Below the pieces are notes generated by a model, which was not told where the DNA came from, did not search any database, and saw only the letters and a program-made list of their open reading frames with translations. DNA of 64,000 nucleotides from Labrys okinawensis (GTDB lineage Bacteria; Pseudomonadota; Alphaproteobacteria; Rhizobiales; Labraceae): NCBI RefSeq assembly GCF_002982075.1, contig NZ_PUEJ01000002.1, positions 682,001-746,000 of the forward strand, in the 5' to 3' direction. This document shows positions 18,324 to 28,177 of the stretch, piece after piece; the stretch's first letter is position 1, and each line of letters begins with the position of its first letter. The translations under genes and the position numbers were made by a program.

Positions 18324-19490
18324 ATGTCGAGGTTGCGTCGCAAATTGAGTCGGCTGGCCGCCGGCGTGCTGGTATTGACGGCCGTCGAGGGGGCGGCCAG
18401 CGCGTTCGCCCAGCAGATGCCGGCCATGCCGGTCACGGTGGCCAATCCCGTCAAACGCAAGATTACCGAAGCGCTGGAATTCACCGGGCGGTTTCAGGCC
18501 TGGCCCCAGGTGAACATCACCTCGCGGGTTACCGGCTATCTCGACAAGTCGAGCTTCGTGGAGGGTTCCCTCGTCAAGGAGGGCGATGTGCTGTTCGCGA
18601 TCGATCCGCGTCCGTTCCAGGCCGCGGTCGACCAAGCGGCCGCCCAGGTGAAGATCACGCAGACCCGGATCGACCTGACCAAGGCCAATCTGGCGCGCGC
18701 CGAGGCGCTGAAGAAGAGCGGCAACGTCACCGACGCCACCTACCAGGCCAACCTCCAGGCCTATCAGGAAGCGGCCGCCTCGATCGATTCGGCCAATGCG
18801 GCGCTGGCGACCGCCAAGCTCGACCTCAATTACGCCACCATCGCCGCGCCGATCTCGGGCAGGATCACCCGACAGCTCGTCTCGCGCGGCAATCTCGTGG
18901 TGGCCAACTCGGCCTCGCCCTTGGCGTCGATCGTCGCCGTCGACCCGATCTTTTTCTACTTCGATCTCGACGAGGCGAGCTATCTTGCCTATCAGCGCGC
19001 CTCCAAGGGCAAGCTGGATAGCGGCGGTAAGGATCCCACGCTGAAGGTCGAGATCGGCCTGTCGGACGAGAAGGGGTTCTCCCACAAGGGCACGCTCGAC
19101 TATATCGCGCCTCAGGTCGACGCGCAGACCGGCACCGTCACGGCCCGCGCCAAGGTCGACAATCCCGATGGCTTCCTCACGTCGGGCCTGTTCGGGCGCA
19201 TCCGCATCACCATCGGCGAGCCCTATGAGGCGCTGGTCGTGCCGGATGTGGCGGTGAGCCAGTCGGCACAGGGACGCACCGTCATCGTGGTCGGCGCCGA
19301 CAAGATCGCCAATCCGCGCGTGGTGGAACTGGGCCCGAAATTCGGCAGCTTCCGCGTGATCAAGTCGGGCCTCAAGCCGGAGGACCAGGTGCTGATCAAT
19401 GGCCAGATGCGCGCCCGCCCCGGCGGCGAGGTCGTGCCGCAACCCACCAAGCTGGACGTGCCTGAGACGCTCGTTCCCGACCCGAACTGA
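18324..19490 (+). CDS. RND efflux periplasmic adaptor (membrane fusion protein)
   Basis: 388 residues. The start at 18324 is six bases after GAGG; two earlier in-frame starts lie closer to or upstream of it. A signal sequence (LAAGVLVLTAVEGAASAFAQQ) is followed by a barrel-sandwich half (EFTGRFQAWPQVNITSRVTGYL), a helical hairpin (residues of about 100 to 160), the second lipoyl half (DLNYATIAAPISGRI) and a beta-barrel. The order matches AcrA/MexA. It links the inner-membrane pump to an outer-membrane channel. The RND pump gene follows after 15 bases; no TolC-type gene is next to it. Confidence 0.93.
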   Translation: MSRLRRKLSRLAAGVLVLTAVEGAASAFAQQMPAMPVTVANPVKRKITEALEFTGRFQAWPQVNITSRVTGYLDKSSFVEGSLVKEGDVLFAIDPRPFQAAVDQAAAQVKITQTRIDLTKANLARAEALKKSGNVTDATYQANLQAYQEAAASIDSANAALATAKLDLNYATIAAPISGRITRQLVSRGNLVVANSASPLASIVAVDPIFFYFDLDEASYLAYQRASKGKLDSGGKDPTLKVEIGLSDEKGFSHKGTLDYIAPQVDAQTGTVTARAKVDNPDGFLTSGLFGRIRITIGEPYEALVVPDVAVSQSAQGRTVIVVGADKIANPRVVELGPKFGSFRVIKSGLKPEDQVLINGQMRARPGGEVVPQPTKLDVPETLVPDPN

Positions 19491-19505
19491 TCGGGAGCGC
19501 AGCCC

Positions 19506-22500
19506 ATGAAATTCGGCCATTTCTTCGTCGACCGCCCGATCTTTGCCGCCGTCGTCTCGATCGTCACGGTGGTGATCGGGCTCGTCTCCTATGTCGGCCT
19601 GCCGATCGCGCAGTTCCCGCAGATCGCCCCGCCGACCGTGGTGATCAACGCCACCTATCCCGGCGCCAACGCCCAGACCATCGCCGAGACCGTGGCCGCG
19701 CCGCTGGAGCAGTCGATCAATGGCGTGGAGGGGATGATCTACCAGACATCCCAGGCCACCAATGACGGTTCGCTGCAGATCACCGTCACCTTCGCCACCG
19801 GCACCGATCTCGACATCGCCCAGGTGCAGGTGCAGAACCGCGTCTCCTCCGCCGAGCCGCGCCTGCCGGCCGAGGTGCGCGCGCTCGGCATCACGGTCAA
19901 CAAGTCCTCCTCGGACTTCCTTTTGATCGTCACGCTCTACTCGCCGGATAATTCGCTGAACGATTATGGCATCTCCGATTATGCCATCCTCAACGTCAAC
20001 GACATCCTCGCCCGTGTCGACGGCGTCGGCTCCACCTTCTCCTTCGGCCTGCGCGAGCCCTCGCTGCGCGTCTGGCTCGACCCGAACCGCTTGGCCGGTT
20101 TCGACCTGACGGCGGGTGACGTCGTCCAGGCCCTGCGCGAGCAGAACGTACAGGTGTCCGGCGGCACGCTCGGCGCCCAGCCCTCGCCCAGCAACACCAC
20201 CAGCGAGATCACGGTCACCACCCAGGGCCGTTTCCAGGATGCCGAGCAGTTCCGGAACGTCATCATCAAAGCGACGGACAGCCGCCTCCTCAAGCTGAAG
20301 GACGTCGCGCGTGTCGAGGTCGGCGCCAAGCAGTACAGTTCCAACCTCTATCTCGACGGCCAGCCCACCGTGGGCATCGCCGTGCTGCAGCGGCCCGGAT
20401 CCAACGCGCTCGCCACCGCCGACCGCGTCAAGGCCAAGATGGACGATCTGGCCAAGGCCTTCCCGCCGGGGCTGAAATATTCCATCGTCTACAACCCCAC
20501 CGAATTCGTCTCGGCCTCGATCGAAGCCGTCTATGAGACGTTCTTCGAAGCGATCGTGCTGGTGGTGATCGTCGTCTTCATCTTCCTGCAGTCCTGGCGG
20601 GCGGCGATCATTCCGATCATCGCCATTCCCGTCTCGATCATCGGCACCTTCGCGGTGATGGCGGGCCTGGGCTTCTCGCTCAACATGCTCACCCTGTTCG
20701 GGCTGATCCTGGCGGTGGGCATCGTGGTCGACGACGCCATCGTGGTGGTGGAGAATGTCGAGCGCAACATCCATGACGGCATGACGCCGAACCGGGCCGC
20801 CCATGTCACCATGGACGAGGTCGGCCGCGCCGTGATCGCCATCGCCCTGGTGCTGTGCGCGGTGTTCGTGCCCACCGCCTTCATTCCCGGCATCTCCGGC
20901 CTGTTCTACCAGCAGTTCGCGGTGACCATCGCCGCCGCAACGGTGATCTCGGCTTTCAATTCGCTGACCCTGTCGCCGGCGCTCGCCGCTCTGCTGCTCA
21001 AGCCGCACGATCCCGAGCACCGGAGCCGCTTCTTCCTGTTCCGCTGGCTCCGGGCGGCGGGCAACGGTTTCAATCGCGGCTTCGACAGGCTGTCGCGCGG
21101 CTATGGCGGCACGGTGGGCTTCGCCGCCCGGCACAAGCTGCTGTTCCTGCTGATCTATGGCGGCCTGCTCTTTGCCACCTGGCACGTCTACACCAGGGTG
21201 CCGACCGGCTTCGTGCCGGACTCCGACCAGGGCTATGCCATCGTGGTGGTGCAATTGCCCGACGGCGCTTCGCTGGAACGCACCGATGCGGTGGTGCGCA
21301 AGGCCCAGCAGATCGCGGCGGGCAGCCCGGGCGTCGCCCATGTCATCGGCGTCGCCGGTTTCTCGGGCGCGACCTTCACCGCCGCCTCCAATGCCGCCAC
21401 CATCTTCGTGCCGTTCAAGCCGTTCGACGAACGCCTGAAGGAAGGATTGTCGGCGCAGGCCATCGTGGGTGAACTGCAGAAACGCGTCTTCGCCATCGAG
21501 GAAGGCTTCGTCTTCGTCATTCCGCCGCCCACCATCCAGGGGCTCGGCACCGGTGCCGGCTTCAAGATGCAGGTGCAGGATCGCGGCGGCGTCGGGCCCG
21601 AAGCGCTGATGCAGGCGGCCAATGCCCTGATCGGCAAAGCCAACCAGACGCCGGGACTCACCCAGGTCTACACCACGCTTTCCAACAACGGTCCGCAGCT
21701 CTTCGTCAATGTCGACCGCGTCAAGGCGCGCATGCTCAACGTGCCAGTTGGCAGTATCTTCGAGGCGCTGCAGGTCTATGTCGGTTCGGCCTATGTCAAC
21801 GACTTCACCCGCCTGGGGCGTGCCTTCCAGGTGAATGCCCAGGCCGAGGGCCGCGATCGCCTCAACAAGGAGGATCTCTCCCGCCTCAAGGTGCGCAGCA
21901 GCACCGGCGCCCTGGTGCCGCTCGGCTCGCTGATCTCCTTCGAGGAACGCACCGGCCCGGATACGGTGATGCGCCACAACCTCTATCCGGCCGTCTATAT
22001 CAGCGGCTCGGGCCTGCCCGGCGTGTCCTCCACCACGGCGCTCGACTTGATGGAGAAGGCGGCCGCCGAGGTATTGCCGCCGGGCGTCGGTTTCGAATGG
22101 ACCGAGATCGCCTTCCAGGAGCGCTCGGTGGGCAACACGATCTATTTCGTGTTCGGCATCGCCGTGCTGTTCGTCTTCCTGTTCCTCGCCGCCCAGTATG
22201 AAAGCTGGTCGCTGCCGCTCGCCATCATCCTGATCGTGCCGCTGTCCATTTTGGCGGCGCTGCTCGGGGGCATGGCGCGCGGCCTGCCGATCTTCGGCGG
22301 GTGGTGGTTCAAGGTGATGGACAACAACATCATGACGCAGATTTCCTTCGTCATGCTGATCGGCCTCGCCGCCAAGAACGCCATCCTGATCGTCGAGTTC
22401 GCGCGCCAGCGCGAGGACCATGGCGACACGCCCTGGCAAGCCGTGGTCGAAGCCTGCCGGCTGCGCCTGCGCCCGATCCTGATGACCTCCTTCGCCTTCA

Positions 22501-22727
22501 TTCTCGGCGCGGTGCCGCTGATGATCGCCACGGGGCCGGGCTCGGAACTGCGCCAGGCGATCGGCACGGCCGTCGTCTTCGGCATGAGCGGGGTGACCTT
22601 TCTCGGCCTCTTCCTCACACCGGTTTTCTACGTCACCATCCGCCTCATCGTGCGCAAGCTCTTCCGCGAGAAGCCCAAGCCCTCGACGGTGACGCCTGCG
22701 ACGATGAACGAGCCGGAAGGCAGCTAA
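19506..22727 (+). CDS. RND efflux pump, AcrB/MexB type (HAE1)
   Basis: 1073 residues. It starts FGHFFVDRPIFAAVVSIV, the usual first helix, and has two repeats of a large periplasmic loop with six helices. The proton-relay aspartates are in helix 4 (VGIVVDDAIVVVENVER), and GLAAKNAILIVEFARQ marks helix 10. The pump would use the proton gradient to expel hydrophobic compounds from periplasm and inner leaflet through a TolC-like channel. It forms an operon with the adaptor upstream. The unusual YcaO locus begins 325 bases downstream, but a hairpin separates them. Confidence 0.95.
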   Translation: MKFGHFFVDRPIFAAVVSIVTVVIGLVSYVGLPIAQFPQIAPPTVVINATYPGANAQTIAETVAAPLEQSINGVEGMIYQTSQATNDGSLQITVTFATGTDLDIAQVQVQNRVSSAEPRLPAEVRALGITVNKSSSDFLLIVTLYSPDNSLNDYGISDYAILNVNDILARVDGVGSTFSFGLREPSLRVWLDPNRLAGFDLTAGDVVQALREQNVQVSGGTLGAQPSPSNTTSEITVTTQGRFQDAEQFRNVIIKATDSRLLKLKDVARVEVGAKQYSSNLYLDGQPTVGIAVLQRPGSNALATADRVKAKMDDLAKAFPPGLKYSIVYNPTEFVSASIEAVYETFFEAIVLVVIVVFIFLQSWRAAIIPIIAIPVSIIGTFAVMAGLGFSLNMLTLFGLILAVGIVVDDAIVVVENVERNIHDGMTPNRAAHVTMDEVGRAVIAIALVLCAVFVPTAFIPGISGLFYQQFAVTIAAATVISAFNSLTLSPALAALLLKPHDPEHRSRFFLFRWLRAAGNGFNRGFDRLSRGYGGTVGFAARHKLLFLLIYGGLLFATWHVYTRVPTGFVPDSDQGYAIVVVQLPDGASLERTDAVVRKAQQIAAGSPGVAHVIGVAGFSGATFTAASNAATIFVPFKPFDERLKEGLSAQAIVGELQKRVFAIEEGFVFVIPPPTIQGLGTGAGFKMQVQDRGGVGPEALMQAANALIGKANQTPGLTQVYTTLSNNGPQLFVNVDRVKARMLNVPVGSIFEALQVYVGSAYVNDFTRLGRAFQVNAQAEGRDRLNKEDLSRLKVRSSTGALVPLGSLISFEERTGPDTVMRHNLYPAVYISGSGLPGVSSTTALDLMEKAAAEVLPPGVGFEWTEIAFQERSVGNTIYFVFGIAVLFVFLFLAAQYESWSLPLAIILIVPLSILAALLGGMARGLPIFGGWWFKVMDNNIMTQISFVMLIGLAAKNAILIVEFARQREDHGDTPWQAVVEACRLRLRPILMTSFAFILGAVPLMIATGPGSELRQAIGTAVVFGMSGVTFLGLFLTPVFYVTIRLIVRKLFREKPKPSTVTPATMNEPEGS

Positions 22728-22753
22728 GAGGGTAAGTTGGTGGCGTTCGAATG

Positions 22754-22786
22754 CAATCAAAGGGGCTTTCGCCGCCCCTTTGATTG
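22754..22786 (+). terminator. Hairpin after the RND pump gene, likely terminator
   Basis: A perfect 13-bp stem, CAATCAAAGGGGC with GCCCCTTTGATTG, and a seven-base loop, 27 bases past the pump stop. There is no T run after it, so it may act as a weak terminator or as an mRNA 3' end stabiliser. Confidence 0.55.
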
Positions 22787-23052
22787 ACTCGTCGCACGGT
22801 TTTGCTCATTCTCAGCCGCACGGAACGGTTCGGCGGCATCGCCGCGGCCCGTTCTGACGATACTCAGATGTACGTGGGCCCCGGCAGCTTTGCCGCACCG
22901 GGGCAGTTCATCCGGCCTGGGTCTCGATGGTGGAAGATTTGCGCCAGCGTCGCCCAGACGTGTGGTGGCGTGCGCTTTGCGCGCGTGATCTTTGCCATTG
23001 GGACTTCCAAGTGTTGCGCCTCCTCGGAGGTGCCGAGGTCGCGGTGAACAGG
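22787..23052. other. Leader region of the first BTAD regulator
   Basis: About 265 bases. No gene is supported. It contains a hairpin-forming GCCCCGG/CCGGGGC stretch near 22880-22910. The frame of the next gene stays open through most of it, but similarity with the two paralogous regulators starts only at 23053. Confidence 0.5.
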
Positions 23053-25020
23053 ATGGATGACAAGCCCTTCATAGCCCTTCGCCTGGTCGGCATTCCCCAT
23101 CTCACGGTGACGGGAGAGGGGGTGTTTCCCGCCAAGGGTTATGTATTGGTCGCCATGCTGCTGCTGGCCGGCAACCGGCGCATGAGCCGCCAGGCTGTCG
23201 CTGCCCTGCTCTGGGACGATGCCCCCGAGGAAAAGGCCCTCACCAATCTGCGCCAGCTTCTCGTCCGCATCCATCGGACATGGCCCTATGCCGATCCGCT
23301 GGTGGAGACCAGCGGTCCTCATCTGGCGGCCGGCCCCGGTGCGGACCGTACCGATCTCCACACGATCCTGCGTCTGGCGAAGTCGGGCGTGTTGGCCGAG
23401 CGGGTACAGGCTGTCCTGCTCGCCAAGGGCGATTTTCTCGACAGCATCGATTCCGGCGGAACCGAATTGTCGCAGTGGTTCCGCAGCGAGCGCGAACGCT
23501 TCCGCCGCATCGTGCTGACTCTGGCCTCCGAGGTCCTGGTCGAGATGACCCGCTATGGCCGCGCGCCCGAGCGGGAAATCGATCTGATCGGCGAGGTGAT
23601 GCTCACGCTCGAGCCGGAACGGGAGGAGAGCTACCGCGCCCTCATCGAAGCCTATGGCCGCAACGGCAATATCCCGGCGGTGCACCGGGTCCACGCCGGC
23701 CTGACCGACATGCTCCATCGCGAATTCGGAGCGGAGCCCCGGCCCCAGACCCTGGCCACCTTGCGCCGTGTCCTCGCCAGCGCGCCGCAGCCGCGCGTCC
23801 AGGTGACCGGAGAGGCATCCCATGCGGTCGACGAGCGGCCGGTCCTGGCGAGTTCTGCCGCGTCTCGCCTGCCTGGCTTGCCGCGCGTGGCGCTGTTTCC
23901 GCCGCGCCCGATACCGGGCCGCACGCTCGATCCCCTGCACCGGGCCCTGATCGAGGACGTCGCCAACGACCTGTCGCGCCACCGCACCTTTGCCGTGCTG
24001 GCTCCGCATAGCAGCTTCCATGTCGCCGATACGGGCGAGAGCAGGCGTTTCGCCAGCTTGCGCAGCGCCTATCTGATCACCGGCTTCATGGTGCCGGCGA
24101 GCGAGCGCATGGCGCTCCGGCTGACGCGCCAGCCGGACGAGGAGATCGTCTGGGCTGCCGAGTATCTGGTATCCCCCGAGCGGCTGGCACTTTCCTTCCG
24201 GTTGATCACCCGGCAGATCGCCGCCACCCTCGCCAACGAGATCGAGCGCGACCAGCTCGATCGCGCCCGCGCCGACCCCAAGCCCGCCGCCTATTGCCAT
24301 TATCTCGAAGGACAGGCCCGGCTGCACAGCTTCGACCTTGCGCGCCTGCGCCGGGCGCGCGCCGAGTTCAAGCTGGCCACCGAGGAGGACGGGGATTTCG
24401 CGCCCTCGCGCGCCCGCATCGCCCAGACCCTGCAGCTCGAATGGCTGATGCTGGGCGGAACCGATCCGTCCCTGCTCAACCAGGCCCGGGCGGAAGCGGA
24501 TCTGGCGATGAAGATCGATCCCGGCCACGGCACCGGCCACTGGATGTCGGCGGTGGTGGCGCTCTATCAGCATGATTTCGACTATACCGCCGAGAAATTC
24601 ATGGAAGCGGAGGTTCTCAATCCGCATTCGGCCGATCTCCTGGTCCATCATGCCGATGCGCTCTCCCATCTCGGTGAACCGGAACTGGGCTGGGAGCGTT
24701 TCCAGCGGGCCCTGGAACTCAATCCTTTCCCGCCGGACTATTATTGGTGGTTCGGCGCCAGCATCGCCATCCGCCGCCGGCGCTTCGAGGAGGCGATCGA
24801 ACTGTGTGCCCGGATGGAGAACGACGAATCGGCCATCCGGGTGCTGGCCATGTGCCATGGCTTCGTCGGCGATACCGCGATGGCCCGCCATTACGGGCGG
24901 CGGGTCATGGACACCTATCCGGGCATGACCGCCCTGGATCTGGCCAGCCTGGCACCGGATCGCCGCCGGGAGGATATCGAGTTCTGCGCCCAGGGCCTGC
25001 GTCTGGCGGGACTTTCCTGA
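23053..25020 (+). CDS. BTAD/TPR transcriptional activator, paralogue 0
   Basis: 655 residues when started at the ATG at 23053. That start aligns residue for residue with the two paralogues, which are also exactly 655. Residues 1 to about 95 are an OmpR-like winged helix (RLVGIPHL, FPAKGYVLVAMLLLAG, MSRQAVAALLWDDAPEEKALTNLRQLLVRIHR). Residues of about 100 to 255 are a BTAD helical domain (LEPEREESYRALIEAYGRNG). A TolB-like middle domain (RVALFPPRP, IEDVANDLSRHRTFAV, SAYLITGFM) follows, and the C-terminal 250 residues are TPRs. No membrane segment is seen. This layout suggests a one-component activator. It is upstream of the YcaO modules but has no partner genes of its own. Confidence 0.85.
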   Translation: MDDKPFIALRLVGIPHLTVTGEGVFPAKGYVLVAMLLLAGNRRMSRQAVAALLWDDAPEEKALTNLRQLLVRIHRTWPYADPLVETSGPHLAAGPGADRTDLHTILRLAKSGVLAERVQAVLLAKGDFLDSIDSGGTELSQWFRSERERFRRIVLTLASEVLVEMTRYGRAPEREIDLIGEVMLTLEPEREESYRALIEAYGRNGNIPAVHRVHAGLTDMLHREFGAEPRPQTLATLRRVLASAPQPRVQVTGEASHAVDERPVLASSAASRLPGLPRVALFPPRPIPGRTLDPLHRALIEDVANDLSRHRTFAVLAPHSSFHVADTGESRRFASLRSAYLITGFMVPASERMALRLTRQPDEEIVWAAEYLVSPERLALSFRLITRQIAATLANEIERDQLDRARADPKPAAYCHYLEGQARLHSFDLARLRRARAEFKLATEEDGDFAPSRARIAQTLQLEWLMLGGTDPSLLNQARAEADLAMKIDPGHGTGHWMSAVVALYQHDFDYTAEKFMEAEVLNPHSADLLVHHADALSHLGEPELGWERFQRALELNPFPPDYYWWFGASIAIRRRRFEEAIELCARMENDESAIRVLAMCHGFVGDTAMARHYGRRVMDTYPGMTALDLASLAPDRRREDIEFCAQGLRLAGLS

Positions 25021-25528
25021 AGAAGGGCCGGCTGCGTGATCGGGATCCAAGAAGAGGCTGGCCGGCTGGCCATGTGCCTGTAGTTTCGAGCGATTACCTT
25101 CCTTAAATGTATTCTCGTAGCGCGATGCTCGATATTTTCTTGCGTCGGGCTCTGTTCAATTGCTTTATTTTGAAAGTTGAAATGTATTCGTTTTTTAATT
25201 TCCAAGATTATCCGCGGGATTGGATATGTTGATGTCAGATGGCCCTATCGTCATCATTTCATGAATCAGCTTCTTCGTGGCAGGCGATGTGATATTCATG
25301 ATTCCGTTTCTGCGTGACTCGGGCGTGAAGTCTGGTCCTGAAATAGATTGGACTTGTTGACTTGGACATGTTCGACGAACAAGTAGTAGATGCGGCGCAT
25401 ATGTCGAGCCTGACCTGAAGGTTCTCGTCTCGAGCCACGAGATTTGTGATGAGAACGACAGGATATCTGGCAAGTGGTGGCAGCATGCAGGGAATGCTGG
25501 GCCAGACTCCCCAGGCGAGGATAGTCGA
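25021..25528. other. AT-richer intergenic region before regulator A
   Basis: About 508 bases with no clear gene. The stretch 25090-25350 is visibly AT-rich compared with its surroundings. It contains a minus-strand 34-codon frame (25195-25299, beginning MNITSPATKK) without a good ribosome binding site, and the inverted repeat and TTGACTT box described at 25352. Confidence 0.55.
25352..25384 (+). promoter_or_regulatory. Candidate promoter/operator of regulator A
   Basis: An inverted repeat ACTTGTT-N19-AACAAGT (25352-25358 and 25378-25384) encloses TTGACTTGGA. A similar TTGACTTGAA followed by AACAAAGT lies at 30393-30420, before regulator B. The TTGACTT box is 172 bases before the ATG here and 175 bases before it there. 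Shared sequence at the same distance suggests a common regulatory site, possibly bound by the BTAD activators. No good -10 box is evident. Confidence 0.4.
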
Positions 25529-27496
25529 ATGGACTCCAACGGCAACATTGTTCTTCATCTGGTAGGCGTACCGCATGTAGCCAAACCGATGAAGGGCGTG
25601 TTCCCGGCCAAGGGATATGTTCTCGCTGCGATGCTGTTGCTTTGCGGGGGCCGGCGAATGAGCCGGCAGACCATTGCCGCCTTGCTGTGGGACGATGCTC
25701 CCGAAGAGAAAGCCCTCACCAATCTCCGGCAATTGCTGGCCCGCATCAACAGGTTCTGGCCCCTGGACCAGCCCCTGATCGAGGCGGAGGGCTCCAATCT
25801 GATGGTCGGACCCGGGGGGCGGTACAGCGACCTCGCTCAGATCATGACGCGCCGCAAGTCCCAGGTCCTGGCAGAGCGCGTGGCTGCTGTCCGGCTGGTG
25901 AGGGGAGATCTGCTCGATACGCTCGACACCGGCGGGCCCGAGCTGTCGCAATGGTTCCGCAGCGAGCGCGAGCGCTTTCGCCGCCAGGTCCTGGGGCTGG
26001 CGGGCGAGGTGCTCATGGAGATGACGCAGTTCGCCCGCGCCAAGAAGAGCGATATCGACGAGATCGGCGAGCGCATGCTGGCGCTGGAGCCGGAGCGGGA
26101 GGAGAGTTTCCGCGCGCTGATCGAGGCTTACGGCCGGATCGGCGATATCGAGGAGGCCGGCCGTGTCTTCGACGATCTGAAAAAGATGTTGCGCGAGGAA
26201 TTCGGCATCGAGCCGAGGCCGGAAACGGCGGCCACCATGCGGCGTATCCTGGCGAATGCGCCCCGCCCCCGGCTGCAGGTCGTCTCCGAGACAGAGGTTT
26301 CGGCGGTGCGCGATCAGGCGGCCCGGCCGCCGGCCTTGCGCAATCTGGCGGGGCTGCCGCGTGTCTCCCTGTTCCCGCCCCAGCCGCGGCCGGGCGAGAC
26401 CCTGCATCCCCTCTATCGCATGCTGATCGAGGATGTCGCCAACAGCCTGTCGCGGCATGCCACCTTCGCGGTGACGGCCCCCCATAGCAGTTTCGACGTG
26501 GCCGATAGCGGGGATCGGGAGAGGCTGGCCGCCTTGCGCTCAGGCTATCTCGTCACCGGCTTTCTGGTGCCCGGGAGCCAGAAGATGGCCTTGCGGCTGA
26601 CGAGAAATCCCGGCGACGAGATCATCTGGGCGACGGAATACCAGGTGGAACTGGAGAATCTGGCGGTTGCTTTCCGCATGATCTCGCATCGGATCGCGGC
26701 GACGCTGGCGAGCGAGATCGAGCGGGACCAGCTCGAACGCCTGCGGGCCGATCCCAAGCCGCTCGCCTATCGGCACTATCTGGAAGGGCACCTCCTGTTC
26801 AAGAATTGCGACCTGCCGCGTCTGCGGCGCGCAAGAGTGGAGTTTCAGAAGGCGGCAGCGATAGACAAGGACTTCGCCGGCGCAAGAGGGGCGGTTTCCA
26901 ACGCGCTGCAGCTGGAATGGCTCATGCTGGGGGCGAACGATCCGTCACTCCTGATGCAGGCGCGTCACGAAGCCGAGGCGGCCATCAGTATCGATGCGGG
27001 CAACAGTGTCGGCCACTGGATGTCGGCGGTGATTGCTCTGCATCAGCGCGATTACGAGAAGGCCGCCGAGCAATTCCTGGAAGCCGAGACGCTCAATCCC
27101 AATTCGGCCGACCTGCTGGAATCGCATGGCGATACCCTGGCGCATCTGGGCGATCCCGATGCGGGTTGGGAGAGGTTTCAGCGCGCGGTCGAACTCAATC
27201 CGTTCCCGCCCGACCGCTATTGGTGGGGCGGGGCCACGATCGCCTATTTTCGCGAGGACTTCGAGGGGGCGATCGACATGTGCGGCAAAATGGAGAGCGA
27301 TCAGTCCGTTTTGAGGATACTCGCAATATGCCACGGCAATCTCGGCAATAAGGAAGCCGCCAAGAACTATGGGGCGAGGCTGAAGGACATGTATCCCGGG
27401 ATAACCGCGGCAGACGTTGTAAAGCTCACGCCGGACAAGAAAGGAAACATGAAAGAAATCATTGTGCGTGGGCTTAGAGTGGCTGGGATAAACTAA
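25529..27496 (+). CDS. BTAD/TPR transcriptional activator, regulator A
   Basis: 655 residues, co-linear with its two paralogues. The winged helix is at residues 1 to 95 (HLVGVPHVAKP, FPAKGYVLAAMLLL, TIAALLWDDAPEEKALTNLRQLLARI). The BTAD domain runs from about 100 to 260 (LEPEREESFRALIEAYGRIG, FGIEPRPETAATMRRIL). The TolB-like domain is around 280 to 420 and TPRs fill the rest (LNPNSADLLESHGDTLAHLG). GAGGA lies about 10 bases before the start. It is followed after 72 bases by small protein A, and then by the PaiB-like and YcaO A genes on the same strand, so it is the likely activator of that module. Confidence 0.86.
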   Translation: MDSNGNIVLHLVGVPHVAKPMKGVFPAKGYVLAAMLLLCGGRRMSRQTIAALLWDDAPEEKALTNLRQLLARINRFWPLDQPLIEAEGSNLMVGPGGRYSDLAQIMTRRKSQVLAERVAAVRLVRGDLLDTLDTGGPELSQWFRSERERFRRQVLGLAGEVLMEMTQFARAKKSDIDEIGERMLALEPEREESFRALIEAYGRIGDIEEAGRVFDDLKKMLREEFGIEPRPETAATMRRILANAPRPRLQVVSETEVSAVRDQAARPPALRNLAGLPRVSLFPPQPRPGETLHPLYRMLIEDVANSLSRHATFAVTAPHSSFDVADSGDRERLAALRSGYLVTGFLVPGSQKMALRLTRNPGDEIIWATEYQVELENLAVAFRMISHRIAATLASEIERDQLERLRADPKPLAYRHYLEGHLLFKNCDLPRLRRARVEFQKAAAIDKDFAGARGAVSNALQLEWLMLGANDPSLLMQARHEAEAAISIDAGNSVGHWMSAVIALHQRDYEKAAEQFLEAETLNPNSADLLESHGDTLAHLGDPDAGWERFQRAVELNPFPPDRYWWGGATIAYFREDFEGAIDMCGKMESDQSVLRILAICHGNLGNKEAAKNYGARLKDMYPGITAADVVKLTPDKKGNMKEIIVRGLRVAGIN

Positions 27497-27568
27497 TTCG
27501 CAGGATGCTTCTTCTTAATTCCGCAATAAGAAAACTTAAAACCATAAACTTGTTCGAGAGAGGGTAGC

Positions 27569-28021
27569 ATGGCTGGAATAAGACGAGATCGAGATCATAT
27601 CTACATCATTGGCGACAGGGGCGTCGGAGTCTTCCTGATTAAGATGAGTCCCATCCGTATCGTTCGGATTCCGGACAAGGAGGTCCGTCGCTTTGGGAAA
27701 GAGAACAATTGCGACGGCTATGCGGCAGTTGCCGCCCTTTGCTGGCGGGTGATTGCCGATCATCGTGCCGCCAATGGCGATGGCAAGCCACTCGAACCTG
27801 AGAATATCGTCGGTATTGCCTCGCTCGCCGAGGCTGGCGCGGAATTGAGCAATCTGGAATTTTCCTTCGGTACGAACATGTCGGCTTCGGCGATCGAGGC
27901 CATTCGAGGCCGGAACCGGTCCCTGAAGATGGCGCTTTGCTATCTGACTCAGAGGACTGGCAACAATCTTCAGGATGCGGTCCTGCTGGATGACAGTAAC
28001 GCCGATGATTTTGCCTGCTAG
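27569..28021 (+). CDS. Small protein A of the YcaO locus (YIIGDRG family)
   Basis: 150 residues, not a family I recognise. The first 65 residues look like short beta strands and a helix (IYIIGDRGVGVFLIK, then SPIRIVRI, then DGYAAVAALCWRVIADH). This part and the next 40 residues align with small protein B (32601): YIIGDRG-GV-L-K-P-R-V, DGYA-VAA-WR, VG-SL-E. The last 30 residues (NNLQDAVLLDD) also align with B's tail. The end is Cys (DDFAC). GAGAGGG lies upstream of the start. As a YcaO-linked small protein it could be the peptide substrate or a leader-binding adaptor; nothing in the sequence decides. A weak hairpin with a T-rich tail (near 28091-28130) follows and might attenuate read-through to the enzymes. 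Confidence 0.7.
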   Translation: MAGIRRDRDHIYIIGDRGVGVFLIKMSPIRIVRIPDKEVRRFGKENNCDGYAAVAALCWRVIADHRAANGDGKPLEPENIVGIASLAEAGAELSNLEFSFGTNMSASAIEAIRGRNRSLKMALCYLTQRTGNNLQDAVLLDDSNADDFAC

Positions 28022-28177
28022 AGCATTTTCCCAGGGAGTTTGGCAAGTTTCGTGAGTGGGAAGTGCGCCAGGACAAAGATCTGAAGGCAAAGCGCGTTTC
28101 TGAGAGGGCGCTCTTTTCCTTAGTTGTTTTGAATTCTGATGTCGCGGTGCCGAGTTCGTGGAAGTATGAGGTGAACC

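Noticed and set aside
18144..22760. 1538-codon minus-strand frame opposite the RND operon
   Set aside because: A long mirror frame with His/Gly/Arg-rich shadow composition; the plus-strand pump and adaptor are unmistakable.
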